Source: Ruegeria_C sp041537905
GTDB taxonomy: Bacteria; Pseudomonadota; Alphaproteobacteria; Rhodobacterales; Rhodobacteraceae
Direction of reading: 5' to 3'
Length of the DNA stretch: 64,000 nt
NCBI RefSeq assembly: GCF_041537905.1
Contig: NZ_JBGRUO010000008.1
Span: 1 to 64,000, forward strand
Part shown: positions 37,182 through 45,989 of the stretch, piece by piece
Layout of the letters: every line of letters begins with the position of its first letter
Position numbering within the stretch: the first letter of the stretch is position 1
Made by a program: the position numbers and the translations under genes
Notes under the pieces: generated by a model
Told to the model about the DNA's origin: nothing
What the model saw: only the letters and a program-made list of their open reading frames with translations
Database searches by the model: none

Positions 37182-37469
37182 TTATTGGGCGTTGTCGGGC
37201 GTGGTTGCGCCATCATCGGGCTGGGGCGCCTGCAATTGCCGCGCGCGGTTCCGTAGGGCGGCGGCGCGCGCATCCAGCTCTTCCTCGATCTCCAGTGCTT
37301 CGGCTTGCGGATCGACCGGGGGGCCAAGCGCGTCTTCCAGCGGGATGAGGCTGGGATATCTGCTGTTGCGCAGTTGCGGGCTTATCTCGTCATCAAGCTC
37401 GGGCACATTGGTGCAGGCGGTCATTGCCAGCAGCATCGCCCCGATCAACACAAGAAGCCGTCCCGTCAT
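37182..37469 (-). CDS. Small lipoprotein
   Basis: This 95-residue protein begins MTGRLLVLIGAMLLAMTAC, a lipoprotein signal peptide ending at the lipobox Cys. The mature part has a DLG/PP-rich stretch (RYPSLIPLEDALGPPVDPQ) and a charged helix (EIEEELDARAAALRNRARQL). I chose the ATG with GGAAGG upstream; a reading from 37610 has no support. It is divergent from the TetR gene and shares its palindrome-bearing promoter region. Function is unknown. Confidence 0.75.
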   Translation of the reverse strand: MTGRLLVLIGAMLLAMTACTNVPELDDEISPQLRNSRYPSLIPLEDALGPPVDPQAEALEIEEELDARAAALRNRARQLQAPQPDDGATTPDNAQ

Positions 37470-37531
37470 GCGCTTACATCCTTCCACATATCGGTGATGC
37501 AACGGCATGGCCCCGCGCGCAAGTGGGGTTT

Positions 37532-37553
37532 TATCTGAACATATGTTCAGATA
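37532..37553. promoter_or_regulatory. Perfect 22-bp palindrome, probable TetR operator
   Basis: The core ATCTGAACATATGTTCAGAT (37533-37552) is a perfect palindrome extended by T/A on each side. It lies 10 bases before the TetR start codon and 62 bases before the divergent lipoprotein start. A palindrome of this length next to a TetR gene is a strong sign of autoregulation; control of the lipoprotein gene is also possible. Confidence 0.85.
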
Positions 37554-37563
37554 GCGTTGTCCC

Positions 37564-38151
37564 ATGGCACGTACCCAAGGTTCACATTCCGACATTACCG
37601 GCCCGCGCATTCAGGCAGCGGCGCTAGAGCTTTTTGCCCGGCACGGCTATGCCGCCGTCTCGATGCGCCAGATCGCGGCACAGGTGGGGGTGCAGGCCGG
37701 GGCGCTTTATAACTACATCCCCGACAAGCAGACACTGCTGTTCCGGCTGATGCGCGATCATATGGAGACGCTGCTGGACACACGGCGCACGCAGGCGGGG
37801 TCGGGTGATCCCGAGGCGCGGCTGCGCGATTTCGTCCGCTTCCACATCCGCTTTCATCTGGAACGGCCCGATGCGGTGTTCATCGCCTATATGGAGCTGC
37901 GCAACCTCTCGCCTGAAAACTTCGCCCGGATCGAGGAGTTGCGCGGAGACTATGAGCGCGACCTGCAAGACATCCTGCGCGATGGCAGTGCCGCGGGGGT
38001 GTTCTCGGTGCCCGATACCAAGCTCGCCACGTTGGGCGTCATTGCCATGCTGAACGGGGTCAACACCTGGTACCGCAGCGGCGGGCGGCTGTCGCTGGAC
38101 GAGGTCGAGGCGGTCTATTGGTCGATGGTGCGCAAGGCGGTGGCTGCCTGA
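37564..38151 (+). CDS. TetR family transcriptional regulator
   Basis: This 195-residue protein has a textbook TetR N-terminal DNA-binding domain (IQAAALELFARHGYAAVSMRQIAAQVGVQAGALYNYIPDKQTLL, about residues 17-60) and a helical ligand domain of the TetR_C_33/AcrR-like kind. The recognition helix region GVQAGALYNYIPDK is typical of regulators near acyl-CoA or fatty-acid genes, but no such genes are adjacent. The palindrome upstream points to autorepression. Confidence 0.93.
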   Translation: MARTQGSHSDITGPRIQAAALELFARHGYAAVSMRQIAAQVGVQAGALYNYIPDKQTLLFRLMRDHMETLLDTRRTQAGSGDPEARLRDFVRFHIRFHLERPDAVFIAYMELRNLSPENFARIEELRGDYERDLQDILRDGSAAGVFSVPDTKLATLGVIAMLNGVNTWYRSGGRLSLDEVEAVYWSMVRKAVAA

Positions 38152-38154
38152 CAG

Positions 38155-38445
38155 CTAGGCCATGTCGAAATGGTGCAGGAAGCGGTCACGCACGATGCCT
38201 TCTTCTTCCGGCATCACATGGGGTTGCTGCCAGTCTTCCCCGGCAAATGCAGCCAGCGAGGCCACTGAATCCCAAACCATCACCAGACAGAACTCGTTCG
38301 GGGATTCGGAGCGGGGCAGCCCGGCGGTGATCGAGACAAGCCCGCTTTGCTCGCGCATCAGGGGCAGGGCGGTCTGGGTCAGGAATGTGCGAAATTCATC
38401 GACGCGCTCTTCATAGATGACAGCGCGGAATATGCGGATGATCAT
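38155..38445 (-). CDS. Antibiotic-biosynthesis-monooxygenase-fold (ABM) protein
   Basis: This 96-residue dimeric alpha/beta ferredoxin-like protein has an N-terminal strand MIIRIFRAVI, then VDEFRTFLTQTALPLMREQSGLVS and a strand FCLVMVWDSVASLAAF. The ABM fold covers small cofactor-free monooxygenases and heme-degrading proteins, as well as many proteins of unknown role; no specific activity can be claimed. GGGAGG precedes the start. It converges on the TetR gene with a 3-base gap and may be co-transcribed with the upstream pirin gene. Confidence 0.75.
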   Translation of the reverse strand: MIIRIFRAVIYEERVDEFRTFLTQTALPLMREQSGLVSITAGLPRSESPNEFCLVMVWDSVASLAAFAGEDWQQPHVMPEEEGIVRDRFLHHFDMA

Positions 38446-38495
38446 AATGGCCTCCCTCTTTTGAAAGGAGGCCAGTCTAGCACAGTTGCGCGGGT

Positions 38496-39407
38496 TCAGT
38501 GCGCCGGGCGGATGAAGGTGCCATTGCGCAGGTCGCGCATCGCCTGTTGCAGCTCGGCCCGTGTATTCATCACGATCGGCCCGTGCCAGGCCACCGGCTC
38601 GGCAATTGGCGCGCCCGAGATCAGCAGGAAGCGCACGCCTTCGGGACCGGCCTGAACCGTGATCTCATCCCCGGTGCCGAACCGCACCAGCGTCCGGTCG
38701 CCCGACATGTCGCGGATATTGACCTCTTCGCCCGCCACCTCTTTTTCCAACAACACACCACTGGGCGCGGAGGCATCGGCAAACGCCGCCTGACCTTCGA
38801 AGATATAGGCAAAGGCGCGTCGATAAGTGTCGATGCGGAAAGTTTTGCGCACCCCGGCGGGCACCCGAATATCGAGATATTGCGGGTCGGCGGCGATACC
38901 GTCCACCGGGCCGGTCTTGCCCCAGAACGACCCGACGATCACCTTCACGCGCGTGCCGTCATCGTCGATCACCTCCGGGATTTCGGCCGAGGCCACATCC
39001 TGATAGCGCGGGGCCGTCATCTTTTGGCTGGCAGGCAGGTTGCCCCAAAGCTGGAACCCATGCATCTGACCCGCCGCGTTGCCCTGCGGCATCTCCTGAT
39101 GCATGATCCCTGATCCTGCGGTCATCCATTGCACGTCGCCTGCACCCAGCGTGCCGGTGTTGCCCAGCGAGTCGCCATGTTCGACGGTGCCGGACAATAC
39201 GTAAGTAATGGTCTCGATCCCGCGATGGGGATGCCAGGGGAAGCCGCGCAGGTAATCCTCGGGATGGTCATTGCGGAAATCATCAAACAGCAGGAACGGG
39301 TCCAGCTCGCTGGGGTCCTGAAAGCCGAAAGCGCGGTGCAGTTTCACACCGGCGCCTTCGACATGCGGCGTCGCTTTTCGGGTTTCGATGGTGGGTCTGA
39401 GGGACAT
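38496..39407 (-). CDS. Pirin family bicupin protein
   Basis: This 303-residue protein is of the pirin family. The metal-binding N-terminal cupin shows FPWHPHRGIETITYVLSGTVEHGDSLGN (near 57-84; His and Glu ligands), followed by the conserved MTAGSGIMHQEMP. The C-terminal cupin ends with a GPIVMNTRAELQQAMRDLRNGTF motif. Some bacterial pirins act as quercetin dioxygenases or interact with metabolic enzymes; the role here is unknown. AAGGAGA precedes the ATG. Confidence 0.93.
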   Translation of the reverse strand: MSLRPTIETRKATPHVEGAGVKLHRAFGFQDPSELDPFLLFDDFRNDHPEDYLRGFPWHPHRGIETITYVLSGTVEHGDSLGNTGTLGAGDVQWMTAGSGIMHQEMPQGNAAGQMHGFQLWGNLPASQKMTAPRYQDVASAEIPEVIDDDGTRVKVIVGSFWGKTGPVDGIAADPQYLDIRVPAGVRKTFRIDTYRRAFAYIFEGQAAFADASAPSGVLLEKEVAGEEVNIRDMSGDRTLVRFGTGDEITVQAGPEGVRFLLISGAPIAEPVAWHGPIVMNTRAELQQAMRDLRNGTFIRPAH

Positions 39408-39576
39408 GGTTCGTCTCCTTCAATGTCGGTTTGGGACAAACCTATGGGTTTTACCCGGCAGGACAATTGTCGCCCCTCGAACGACGGCTGTGCGATTTTG
39501 CGCAGCAAAGTCGCTGCGCTGCCTCTCCTCTGTGCGCAAGGAATAATGATTTACATCAGACTGCTAGCGCCCGAAG

Positions 39577-40755
39577 CTAACTTCGCTCTCTCCACCATGC
39601 GCTGGGCTTGATCCGTCCACCGCGCTTGCGGTCAAGCCAGAGCGCAAGCTTGCGCAAGCGCGACAGCGCCAGTTTCAGCCAGAGCCGGTCGCGCAGGCGG
39701 GTGAAGTCCCGGTTGAACGGGCAGACCCGCATACAGATCGCGCAATCGGTGGACAGTTTGGCCCAGAAGCCAAAGCATTTCTCGGCATCCGACGTCCATT
39801 TGCGCACCCCCTTGATGGCTGACACGTTCGCGGTATCGGTCGAGGGCGGCCCATAAGGCAACGCCTTGACCGGGCAGGCATCGGCGCATTTGGTGCAGAT
39901 GTCACAGAAGGCCCGCACGCCCAACGGGCGGGGCTGGTCGTGATCAAGTGGCAGATCGGTGAAGATCTTGGAAAACCGCAGGCGCGGGCCGAATTCGGGG
40001 GTGATCACCATCTGGTTGCGGGCATATTCACCCAGGCCCGCCTTGATCGCATAGGGGATCACCAGCCCGGTATCGTTCATCGACGCCACCGCGCGATAGC
40101 CCAGATTGCGGATGTAGCCCGCCACCTGCATCACCACCGCCGCCTCGTGGCTGTATTCCCGCCCCGTCGCCGCGCCGGCGAGTGCCGAGGGGTAGGTGGC
40201 GACCAGTTCTTTGTCCATCTCATGGCCCAGCACGATTACCGATGTCATGCCGTCGGGCAGATCAGAGGGCGCTTCGCTCATATCGCGGGTATCGACGCGT
40301 GCCGTATAGAGCCAGCGGGTATCCAACTCGGTGATGCCGCAAAGGTCGGCGCCAAAGAAGGTGGCTACACGCTTGATTTCCGAAGACATTTTGTTCGTCG
40401 CATCGATCTCGACCGCTTTGGGCGCTACCGGGGTGTCATCGCTGATCGCGGCCTGAAACCCTTCGCGGCGTCCCTGATCGGCGAAGCGATTGGTCATCAC
40501 GTCCGAGATCAGCCAGGCCGCATTGCGCAGGGCAAAGTCGCGCTGCGAGAACCCGTCACCCCGGCGCGGCGTTGCATCCATCCGGTACGAATTGAAGAAC
40601 TTCTCGCTGTGCCTGGATTTGATCCGATCATCCCACATCGCGCGCGTGAAGATGTCGTTGCGCTGGCTGAAGCGTTCGAAGGCCTCCGTCACCTGGATCC
40701 CGGCTGCGGCATCGGTGGGTCGGGTCAGCGCGTCACGATTTGCAGGATAGACCAT
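39577..40755 (-). CDS. Reductive-dehalogenase-like protein with two [4Fe-4S] clusters
   Basis: This 392-residue protein has a catalytic RdhA/QueG-like region (about 120-280: YSHEAAVVMQVAGYIRNLGYRAVASMND, GLGEYARNQMVITPEFGPRLR). Two ferredoxin-type cluster motifs follow: Cys284, 287, 290 and 294 in CDICTKCADACP, and Cys327, 338, 341 and 345 in CFGFWAKLSTDCAICMRVCP. This double-cluster pattern is that of corrinoid-dependent reductive dehalogenases and epoxyqueuosine reductase. There is no Tat signal and no fused flavin reductase domain, so it is a soluble, stand-alone form. Cobalamin dependence and substrate are inferred or unknown. The C-terminus is strongly basic. Confidence 0.8.
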   Translation of the reverse strand: MVYPANRDALTRPTDAAAGIQVTEAFERFSQRNDIFTRAMWDDRIKSRHSEKFFNSYRMDATPRRGDGFSQRDFALRNAAWLISDVMTNRFADQGRREGFQAAISDDTPVAPKAVEIDATNKMSSEIKRVATFFGADLCGITELDTRWLYTARVDTRDMSEAPSDLPDGMTSVIVLGHEMDKELVATYPSALAGAATGREYSHEAAVVMQVAGYIRNLGYRAVASMNDTGLVIPYAIKAGLGEYARNQMVITPEFGPRLRFSKIFTDLPLDHDQPRPLGVRAFCDICTKCADACPVKALPYGPPSTDTANVSAIKGVRKWTSDAEKCFGFWAKLSTDCAICMRVCPFNRDFTRLRDRLWLKLALSRLRKLALWLDRKRGGRIKPSAWWRERS

Positions 40756-40852
40756 GGCGTCAGGCTAACCACGACGCGAAGACCGGGCAATCCCCTCTGT
40801 TCGCTGCTCATGTGATGGAGTAAGCAGGCGGGCGCAACGGGCGGAGGGCAGC

Positions 40853-41323
40853 ATGTCGGATGAGGTTTTGGCGGTCATTGAGGCATCCGCTCCACGGCGG
40901 TGGTTTGCGATAGCCATCCTGTGCGCGCTGGGGGTCTTGGTCTTCTATGTCGCGCTTGCGACTCCGCCCGCGCCAGGTTGGCAGCTGTTTCTGATCGGGG
41001 CAGGGGGGCTGTCGATCTGGCTGGCGCTGCGTCTTTATCGGGCCACTGAACACCGGATCGAATTGACCGCGACCCAACTGCGCAGCAGCGCGGGCGTGGT
41101 GATCGCCGAGATTGCCGAGATTGAGGCCCTGGATCGGGGCGCGTTTGCCTTCAAACCCTCGAACGGGTTTCTGATGCGCATGAAAAACCCCGGTGGCCGT
41201 ACATGGCAACCGGGGCTCTGGTGGCGTTTGGGACGCCGTATCGGTATCGGCGGTGTCACGCCGGGGTCTCAGGGCAAGTTCATGGCCGAGGCCATCGCCA
41301 CTCTAATGGCAGAGCGAGACTAG
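40853..41323 (+). CDS. Two-helix membrane protein of unknown function
   Basis: This 156-residue protein has hydrophobic segments at about 17-37 and 43-61. A cytosolic domain of about 90 residues follows (HRIELTATQLRSSAGVVIAEIAEIEALDRG) that looks like a bacterial PH-type fold. GGAGGG precedes the ATG. It converges with the TadE-like gene with overlapping stop codons. It is probably a conserved roseobacter protein; no function is known. Confidence 0.7.
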   Translation: MSDEVLAVIEASAPRRWFAIAILCALGVLVFYVALATPPAPGWQLFLIGAGGLSIWLALRLYRATEHRIELTATQLRSSAGVVIAEIAEIEALDRGAFAFKPSNGFLMRMKNPGGRTWQPGLWWRLGRRIGIGGVTPGSQGKFMAEAIATLMAERD

Positions 41324-41868
41324 AGCTCGGCGCGCACCAGCCCAGTGAAACGCGGCCGGGTAAAGACAAGGTTTTCCATGTCGGTGATGTTCACACCAAC
41401 CGCAAAGGGCGGGACATAGGTGTTGGACGTTTCGACCAGAATGACCCGTTCCTCATCCGGCATGATCGGCAGGCGATCCCGGATTTCCGCAAGCCGGTCG
41501 TCATCCATCGGGTTCGCAAAGCCGCGATTGGCCGACCAGTCCAGATAATACCCGTCGGTATCCTCATCGTAATGGACGACGCTGATACGCACGCGGCTTT
41601 CCGAGCCGGGCTTGGTCATCAGCCCGAACACCGTAGCCATCGAGTCGATATAGGTATTGTTGATCACCTCGGTCTCACGCGAAACGAGGTCGCCGATCGT
41701 ATAGGCCGCCTTGAGGTTCAACGCGTTGGCTCTGTAGGCGTCGAGAAAAGTGAAAACCGCCAGGAAAGCCCAAAACAGCAGGGGCAGCATCATGAGGGCT
41801 TCGACCGAAATTGAGCCGTTTTCCTCTTTCGAGAAGCGCTTAAGTCTGGGTGCAATAAAAGGTACCAT
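41320..41868 (-). CDS. TadE-like pseudopilin protein
   Basis: This 182-residue protein has an N-terminal type-IV-pilin-like region: KEENGSISVEALMMLPLLFWAFLAVFTFLDAYRA (residues about 13-47). The Glu at position 5 of the hydrophobic stretch is expected for TadE-type prepilins. The rest is a periplasmic domain ending RPRFTGLVRAEL. AGGAG within the end of the upstream gene serves the ATG at 41868; the longer reading from 41952 is rejected. It is the third gene of a tadG-tadE-tadE run. Confidence 0.8.
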   Translation of the reverse strand: MVPFIAPRLKRFSKEENGSISVEALMMLPLLFWAFLAVFTFLDAYRANALNLKAAYTIGDLVSRETEVINNTYIDSMATVFGLMTKPGSESRVRISVVHYDEDTDGYYLDWSANRGFANPMDDDRLAEIRDRLPIMPDEERVILVETSNTYVPPFAVGVNITDMENLVFTRPRFTGLVRAEL

Positions 41869-41872
41869 GATT

Positions 41873-42409
41873 TTACTGAGGCTCCTGCACAAAGGCGGTT
41901 GTCGCAAACAGCCGATACTTGCCGTCTTCGTTATCGGCCAAGGCGGCGCCAAGGTGGCTTGTTGGCAGGATCGGAGAGATCAGGACACAGGCGTGCATCA
42001 CCATCAGCTCGTTGCTTTGACCATTGGTAAATCTGTATTGCGGGTTGATCACTTCGATCCGGTCGACGCAATCGGCCCCTTCCTTGGTGGTCACCGCGAC
42101 GCGGGGGTCCACCGGCACCAACTCCAGCCTGAGATTGCTGTTGCAATTCTCGATGAACTCGGCACGTTCGCAAATGGTCTGTTTGACATCATCATGTTCG
42201 TACCGGGTGCCGGTGCTAAGGCGGATGTCGCGAACGGTCGTGTCCACGGCCCGTTCAAGCATTCCGCGATGGATGTTCAACATCGCCATCTCGGCGCCAG
42301 AGGCGACTAGGAACATGACGACAGGGAACACCATTACAAATTCGATCGTCGCGGAGCCGCTTTCCTTAGTTAGAAAGCCACAGAGGCGGTTCAGGAAACT
42401 AGGTCTCAT
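41873..42409 (-). CDS. TadE-like pseudopilin protein
   Basis: This 178-residue protein has the prepilin-type stretch KESGSATIEFVMVFPVVMFLVASGAEMAML (about 15-44), again with the conserved Glu. The rest is a periplasmic domain with four Cys (CERAEFIENC, CVDRIEV, HACVLI), likely disulphide-bonded. It overlaps the TadG-like gene by 4 bases and precedes the second TadE-like gene by 4 bases, so the three form one translationally linked operon. Confidence 0.85.
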   Translation of the reverse strand: MRPSFLNRLCGFLTKESGSATIEFVMVFPVVMFLVASGAEMAMLNIHRGMLERAVDTTVRDIRLSTGTRYEHDDVKQTICERAEFIENCNSNLRLELVPVDPRVAVTTKEGADCVDRIEVINPQYRFTNGQSNELMVMHACVLISPILPTSHLGAALADNEDGKYRLFATTAFVQEPQ

Positions 42410-44205
42410 TGTGTCAACCTCAGTTTGCGGATCGACGATCCGATGGACGAGAAGGCTTCGTCGATCGTTACTTCGTTGGATGCGTCACCGACTTTGTAGA
42501 AATGATTGTCAGAGCTTGCGCAGTAATCCAGCAGCGTTGCGCCGGACTCCGGTGCCTCGAAAGCGATGCTGTAGATGTAAGCGCCGCGCTCGGGGGATTT
42601 CATCAAATCGCACATCGCCCGAACGCGCTGGTCCTTGGTATCGTTGTAGGTCCAATCGACAACCGAGTTATACCAGTTGCTTGCAGCCGAACTGCCCATC
42701 CAGTCATCAAGAAGGTTGCGCACGTAGCGAACGGAGGTCTGTTCCCACAGCTCGGCATAGTCAAGCCGTGTCGCGTTGCCACCCTCTTCTTTGGTTTCGG
42801 TCTGGTATTCATACCAGCAGCTATAGTAGCCGCAGACACGGACCCGGGTCTGGATTTCATATTCCGATCCGGGTTGCGCGCCATAGGCGTGGTCTTGCCA
42901 GATGCCTTCATGATGCCAGTAATACTGGTTGGTGGAGTCGTTGTAGCTGGAATAAACCTCTTCCGCGCCATTCCACCAGATGTTTGACGGCCCTTCCCGG
43001 TAGGGGGCCTTGATCGCACCCTGATCGGTATTTGCGCCATCGGTCATCAGCACCAGAACCTTCATCGCGTCGCCGCTGTTGTAGGACGAGGGCCGATCGG
43101 CAAACTCGCTGGGAACAGTGGCAGACTCGGACCCGTCCGCCATGCCCGAGATCATGTCGACAGTGCTGTCATCAAGCAGGGCGGCGCCCCACTTCATGCC
43201 GATATCGATCGATGTGTTGCCCCAGGCACGCAGCTCGTCGATATAGGTGTTGATCGCGTTTGCGTCCTTCTGGAAAGGCAGAATCTCGCGGTTGTTGCGA
43301 CTGACGCTGCCATCGGTTTCACCCTCTTCGATCAGGACACCGTCGTCGCACATCTCATAATAGACGCGCTTGTTTTCTGGGCGCAGATCGAAGGCATAGC
43401 TGCTCCAGGGCCAGGGCGACATATGCAGCGTGCGCTCACGCTCACGCGCCAGATCCATGGTTGTTGTCAGGAACTCGTCATCCGAGAAGTTGATGCAGTT
43501 GGCATGATTGTTCTGACCGCTCAGGCTCAGATGCGGCAGCATGCTGTCCGGAAAGGACACCTGCGTCGCGTAAGGAATAATCGAGATGGACAGGTCGCCA
43601 TCGCGGGTATTCGCCGACATCTGGTTGACGAAGTTCTTCGCCGCAACTTTCAGGTCAACCAGCCGGTTATAGTTGTTCATCGAACCCGAGACATCCAGCA
43701 CCAGCGAAATCTCTACCTCACCGATCCGTTCTTCGGCAACGCTGTGCGCTTGCACGTTCAACGTGTCGATGCCCGACAGATGCATGAACTGCGTCGGAAA
43801 GCTGGACCGGGCCGTGGCTTCGACGATCCGATATCCCAGCGGACCGATATTCTCTTCACCCGAAAATTCCGGGGTGACGATGATATCAGTTTCCCGGTCG
43901 ATATAGTCCTGCAGACCCTCCTTGGTCAGATAGTCCATGACCACGTCCTTGGGGTCCTGGGTCTGATCGAGGTCGGCAGCGGCCAGCACCGCCCGGTCCA
44001 GAACGCCTTGCAGGCGGGCCCGGTCGCGTTCGTGGCGCATCACGTCGACGCCGATGCCACCCAATGCGATGATGATGAGAAAAATGTAGCACGAGAAAAT
44101 CGTCATGGATCCCGTGTCGTCCGACAGAAATGACCTGCCGCGTCTGTGAAATTGTTTGGCCGCACGACGCCCCCATACGTGCGGTTTGTTAACATGGTTG
44201 TGCAT
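42406..44205 (-). CDS. TadG-like pilus assembly protein with von Willebrand A domain
   Basis: This 599-residue protein has an N-terminal Tad-type membrane segment (SMTIFSCYIFLIIIALGGIGVDVMRHERDRARLQ). A vWA domain follows with the metal-site motif LVLDVSGSMNNYNRL near residue 169, and much of the protein is extracytoplasmic (NTSIDIGMKWGAALLDD, VLVLMTDGANTDQG). TadG-like proteins work with TadE/TadF in Flp pilus secretion. A Tyr/Trp-rich insert at about residues 420-470 (WHHEGIW, CGYYSCWYEYQTETKEEG) is unusual. GAGGT precedes the ATG. Confidence 0.85.
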   Translation of the reverse strand: MHNHVNKPHVWGRRAAKQFHRRGRSFLSDDTGSMTIFSCYIFLIIIALGGIGVDVMRHERDRARLQGVLDRAVLAAADLDQTQDPKDVVMDYLTKEGLQDYIDRETDIIVTPEFSGEENIGPLGYRIVEATARSSFPTQFMHLSGIDTLNVQAHSVAEERIGEVEISLVLDVSGSMNNYNRLVDLKVAAKNFVNQMSANTRDGDLSISIIPYATQVSFPDSMLPHLSLSGQNNHANCINFSDDEFLTTTMDLARERERTLHMSPWPWSSYAFDLRPENKRVYYEMCDDGVLIEEGETDGSVSRNNREILPFQKDANAINTYIDELRAWGNTSIDIGMKWGAALLDDSTVDMISGMADGSESATVPSEFADRPSSYNSGDAMKVLVLMTDGANTDQGAIKAPYREGPSNIWWNGAEEVYSSYNDSTNQYYWHHEGIWQDHAYGAQPGSEYEIQTRVRVCGYYSCWYEYQTETKEEGGNATRLDYAELWEQTSVRYVRNLLDDWMGSSAASNWYNSVVDWTYNDTKDQRVRAMCDLMKSPERGAYIYSIAFEAPESGATLLDYCASSDNHFYKVGDASNEVTIDEAFSSIGSSIRKLRLTQ

Positions 44206-44552
44206 ACTACACCTCTATCCCCCGGACCCGATGATCCAATTCCGAAGACATACTTCAGACTTACTTCGACTATCCTAGATGCGCTGTGAACATGGCGATA
44301 ATTGGGCATAACCCGCCCCAAACCTAGAATAATAGGGGCAATTCGGGGACACTTCTGCGTGCATTTGGGCTTCTGTTTCCCGCCACGCGACAGTGTCACA
44401 ATGCCGCCCCGGGATCGGGCGATTCGCGCCAGAGACCTGAAAGAGTGGTTACCGACCTGCTCAAAAATGTCGCATCGCCGCGTCGAACCTGCTTAAGGTG
44501 GCGAGAACACTCGGTGTGTATGGCGAGTCGCAGAAGGTCAGGGAGGACCAAT
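44206..44552. other. Divergent intergenic region, tadG-like / gdhA
   Basis: These 347 bases between two divergent genes hold no convincing gene. A reading in frame with gdhA extends to 44445 but lacks a ribosome site. A GC-poorer segment around 44290-44350 (ATTGGGCATAACCC, GAATAATAGGGGCAATT) is the likeliest place for promoters. No clear operator is seen. Confidence 0.5.
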
Positions 44553-45983
44553 ATGAGCCCAAGGAACGAACCCAGTTTTCGTGAGAGTGTGGATCTGATG
44601 TTCAACAGGGCGGTCGCCCTGATGGATTTGCCGCCGGGACTCGAAGAAAAGATACGGGTTTGCAACGCCACCTACACGGTGCGGTTCGGCGTGCGGCTTC
44701 GCGGCCAGATTCAGACCTTCGTTGGCTATCGCTCGGTGCATTCCGAACATATGGAGCCGGTGAAGGGGGGCATTCGTTATGCGCCCTCGGTCAATCAGGA
44801 CGAGGTCGAGGCGCTGGCGGCGCTGATGACCTACAAATGCGCGCTGGTCGAGGCACCGTTTGGCGGCTCCAAGGGTGGGCTTTGCATTGATCCGCGCCAG
44901 TATGACGAGCATGAGCTGGAACAGATCACCCGCCGTTTCGCCTATGAACTGGCCAAGCGCGACCTGATCCACCCCTCGCAGAACGTGCCGGCCCCCGATA
45001 TGGGCACAGGCGAGCGTGAGATGGCCTGGATCGCCGACCAGTATATGCGGATGAACACCACCGACATCAACGGCCGCGCCTGTGTCACCGGCAAGCCGAT
45101 CAATGCGGGTGGTATTCAGGGCCGGACCGAAGCCACCGGGCGCGGCGTGCAATATGCGCTGCGCGAGTTCTTCCGTGACAAGCGCGACATGGAAAAGGCG
45201 GGCATGACCGGCTCGCTCGACGGCAAGCGCGTGATCGTGCAGGGGCTGGGCAATGTGGGCTTCCATGCCGCCAAGTTCCTGGCCGAAGAGGACGGCTCCA
45301 AGATCATCGGGATCATCGAACGTGACGGCGGTATCTACAACGCCGACGGGCTGGATGTGGAAGGCGTGCGCAACTGGATCGTCAAACATGGTGGCGTCTC
45401 CGGCTTCCCGGATGCCACCCATGTGGAGGACGGCGCGGTCCTGCTGGAAGAAGACTGCGACATCCTGATCCCGGCGGCGCTGGAAGGGGTGATCAACCTC
45501 AGCAATGCCGAACGCATCAAGGCCCCGCTGATCATCGAGGCCGCAAATGGCCCGGTCACCGCGGGTGCCGACGAGGTGCTGCGCAAGAAAGGCTGCGTGA
45601 TCATTCCCGATATGTATGCCAATGCCGGTGGTGTGACGGTGTCCTATTTCGAATGGGTCAAGAACCTTAGCCATATCCGCTTCGGCCGGATGCAGCGCCG
45701 TCAGGAAGAGGCGCGGCACCAGTTGGTCATCGACGAGTTGCAGCGGCTTGACGACTATCTGGGCGACAAATGGTCCATGTCCCCGGATTTCAAGGACAAG
45801 TATCTGCGCGGCGCGGGCGAATTGGAACTGGTGCGCTCGGGCCTCGATGACACGATGCGGATTGCGTACCAGTCGATGCGCAATGTCTGGCATGACCGGG
45901 CAGATATCGAGGATCTGCGGACTGCGGCCTATATCGTCTCGATCGAAAAGGTTGCGGCCAGCTACCGTGCCAAAGGTCTCTGA
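44553..45983 (+). CDS. gdhA: Glutamate dehydrogenase (Glu/Leu/Phe/Val family)
   Basis: This 476-residue enzyme interconverts glutamate and 2-oxoglutarate plus ammonia. Family motifs are EPVKGGIRYAPSV with the substrate Lys, APFGGSKGGLCIDP with the catalytic Lys near 113, VPAPDMGTGEREMAW, the Rossmann VQGLGNVGFHAAKFL near 228-241, and EAANGPVT. I begin at the ATG preceded by GGGAGGACC, not at 44445. Coenzyme preference cannot be read safely. It can re-assimilate or release ammonia from the catabolic clusters to the left. Confidence 0.94.
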   Translation: MSPRNEPSFRESVDLMFNRAVALMDLPPGLEEKIRVCNATYTVRFGVRLRGQIQTFVGYRSVHSEHMEPVKGGIRYAPSVNQDEVEALAALMTYKCALVEAPFGGSKGGLCIDPRQYDEHELEQITRRFAYELAKRDLIHPSQNVPAPDMGTGEREMAWIADQYMRMNTTDINGRACVTGKPINAGGIQGRTEATGRGVQYALREFFRDKRDMEKAGMTGSLDGKRVIVQGLGNVGFHAAKFLAEEDGSKIIGIIERDGGIYNADGLDVEGVRNWIVKHGGVSGFPDATHVEDGAVLLEEDCDILIPAALEGVINLSNAERIKAPLIIEAANGPVTAGADEVLRKKGCVIIPDMYANAGGVTVSYFEWVKNLSHIRFGRMQRRQEEARHQLVIDELQRLDDYLGDKWSMSPDFKDKYLRGAGELELVRSGLDDTMRIAYQSMRNVWHDRADIEDLRTAAYIVSIEKVAASYRAKGL

Positions 45984-45989
45984 CCCAGG

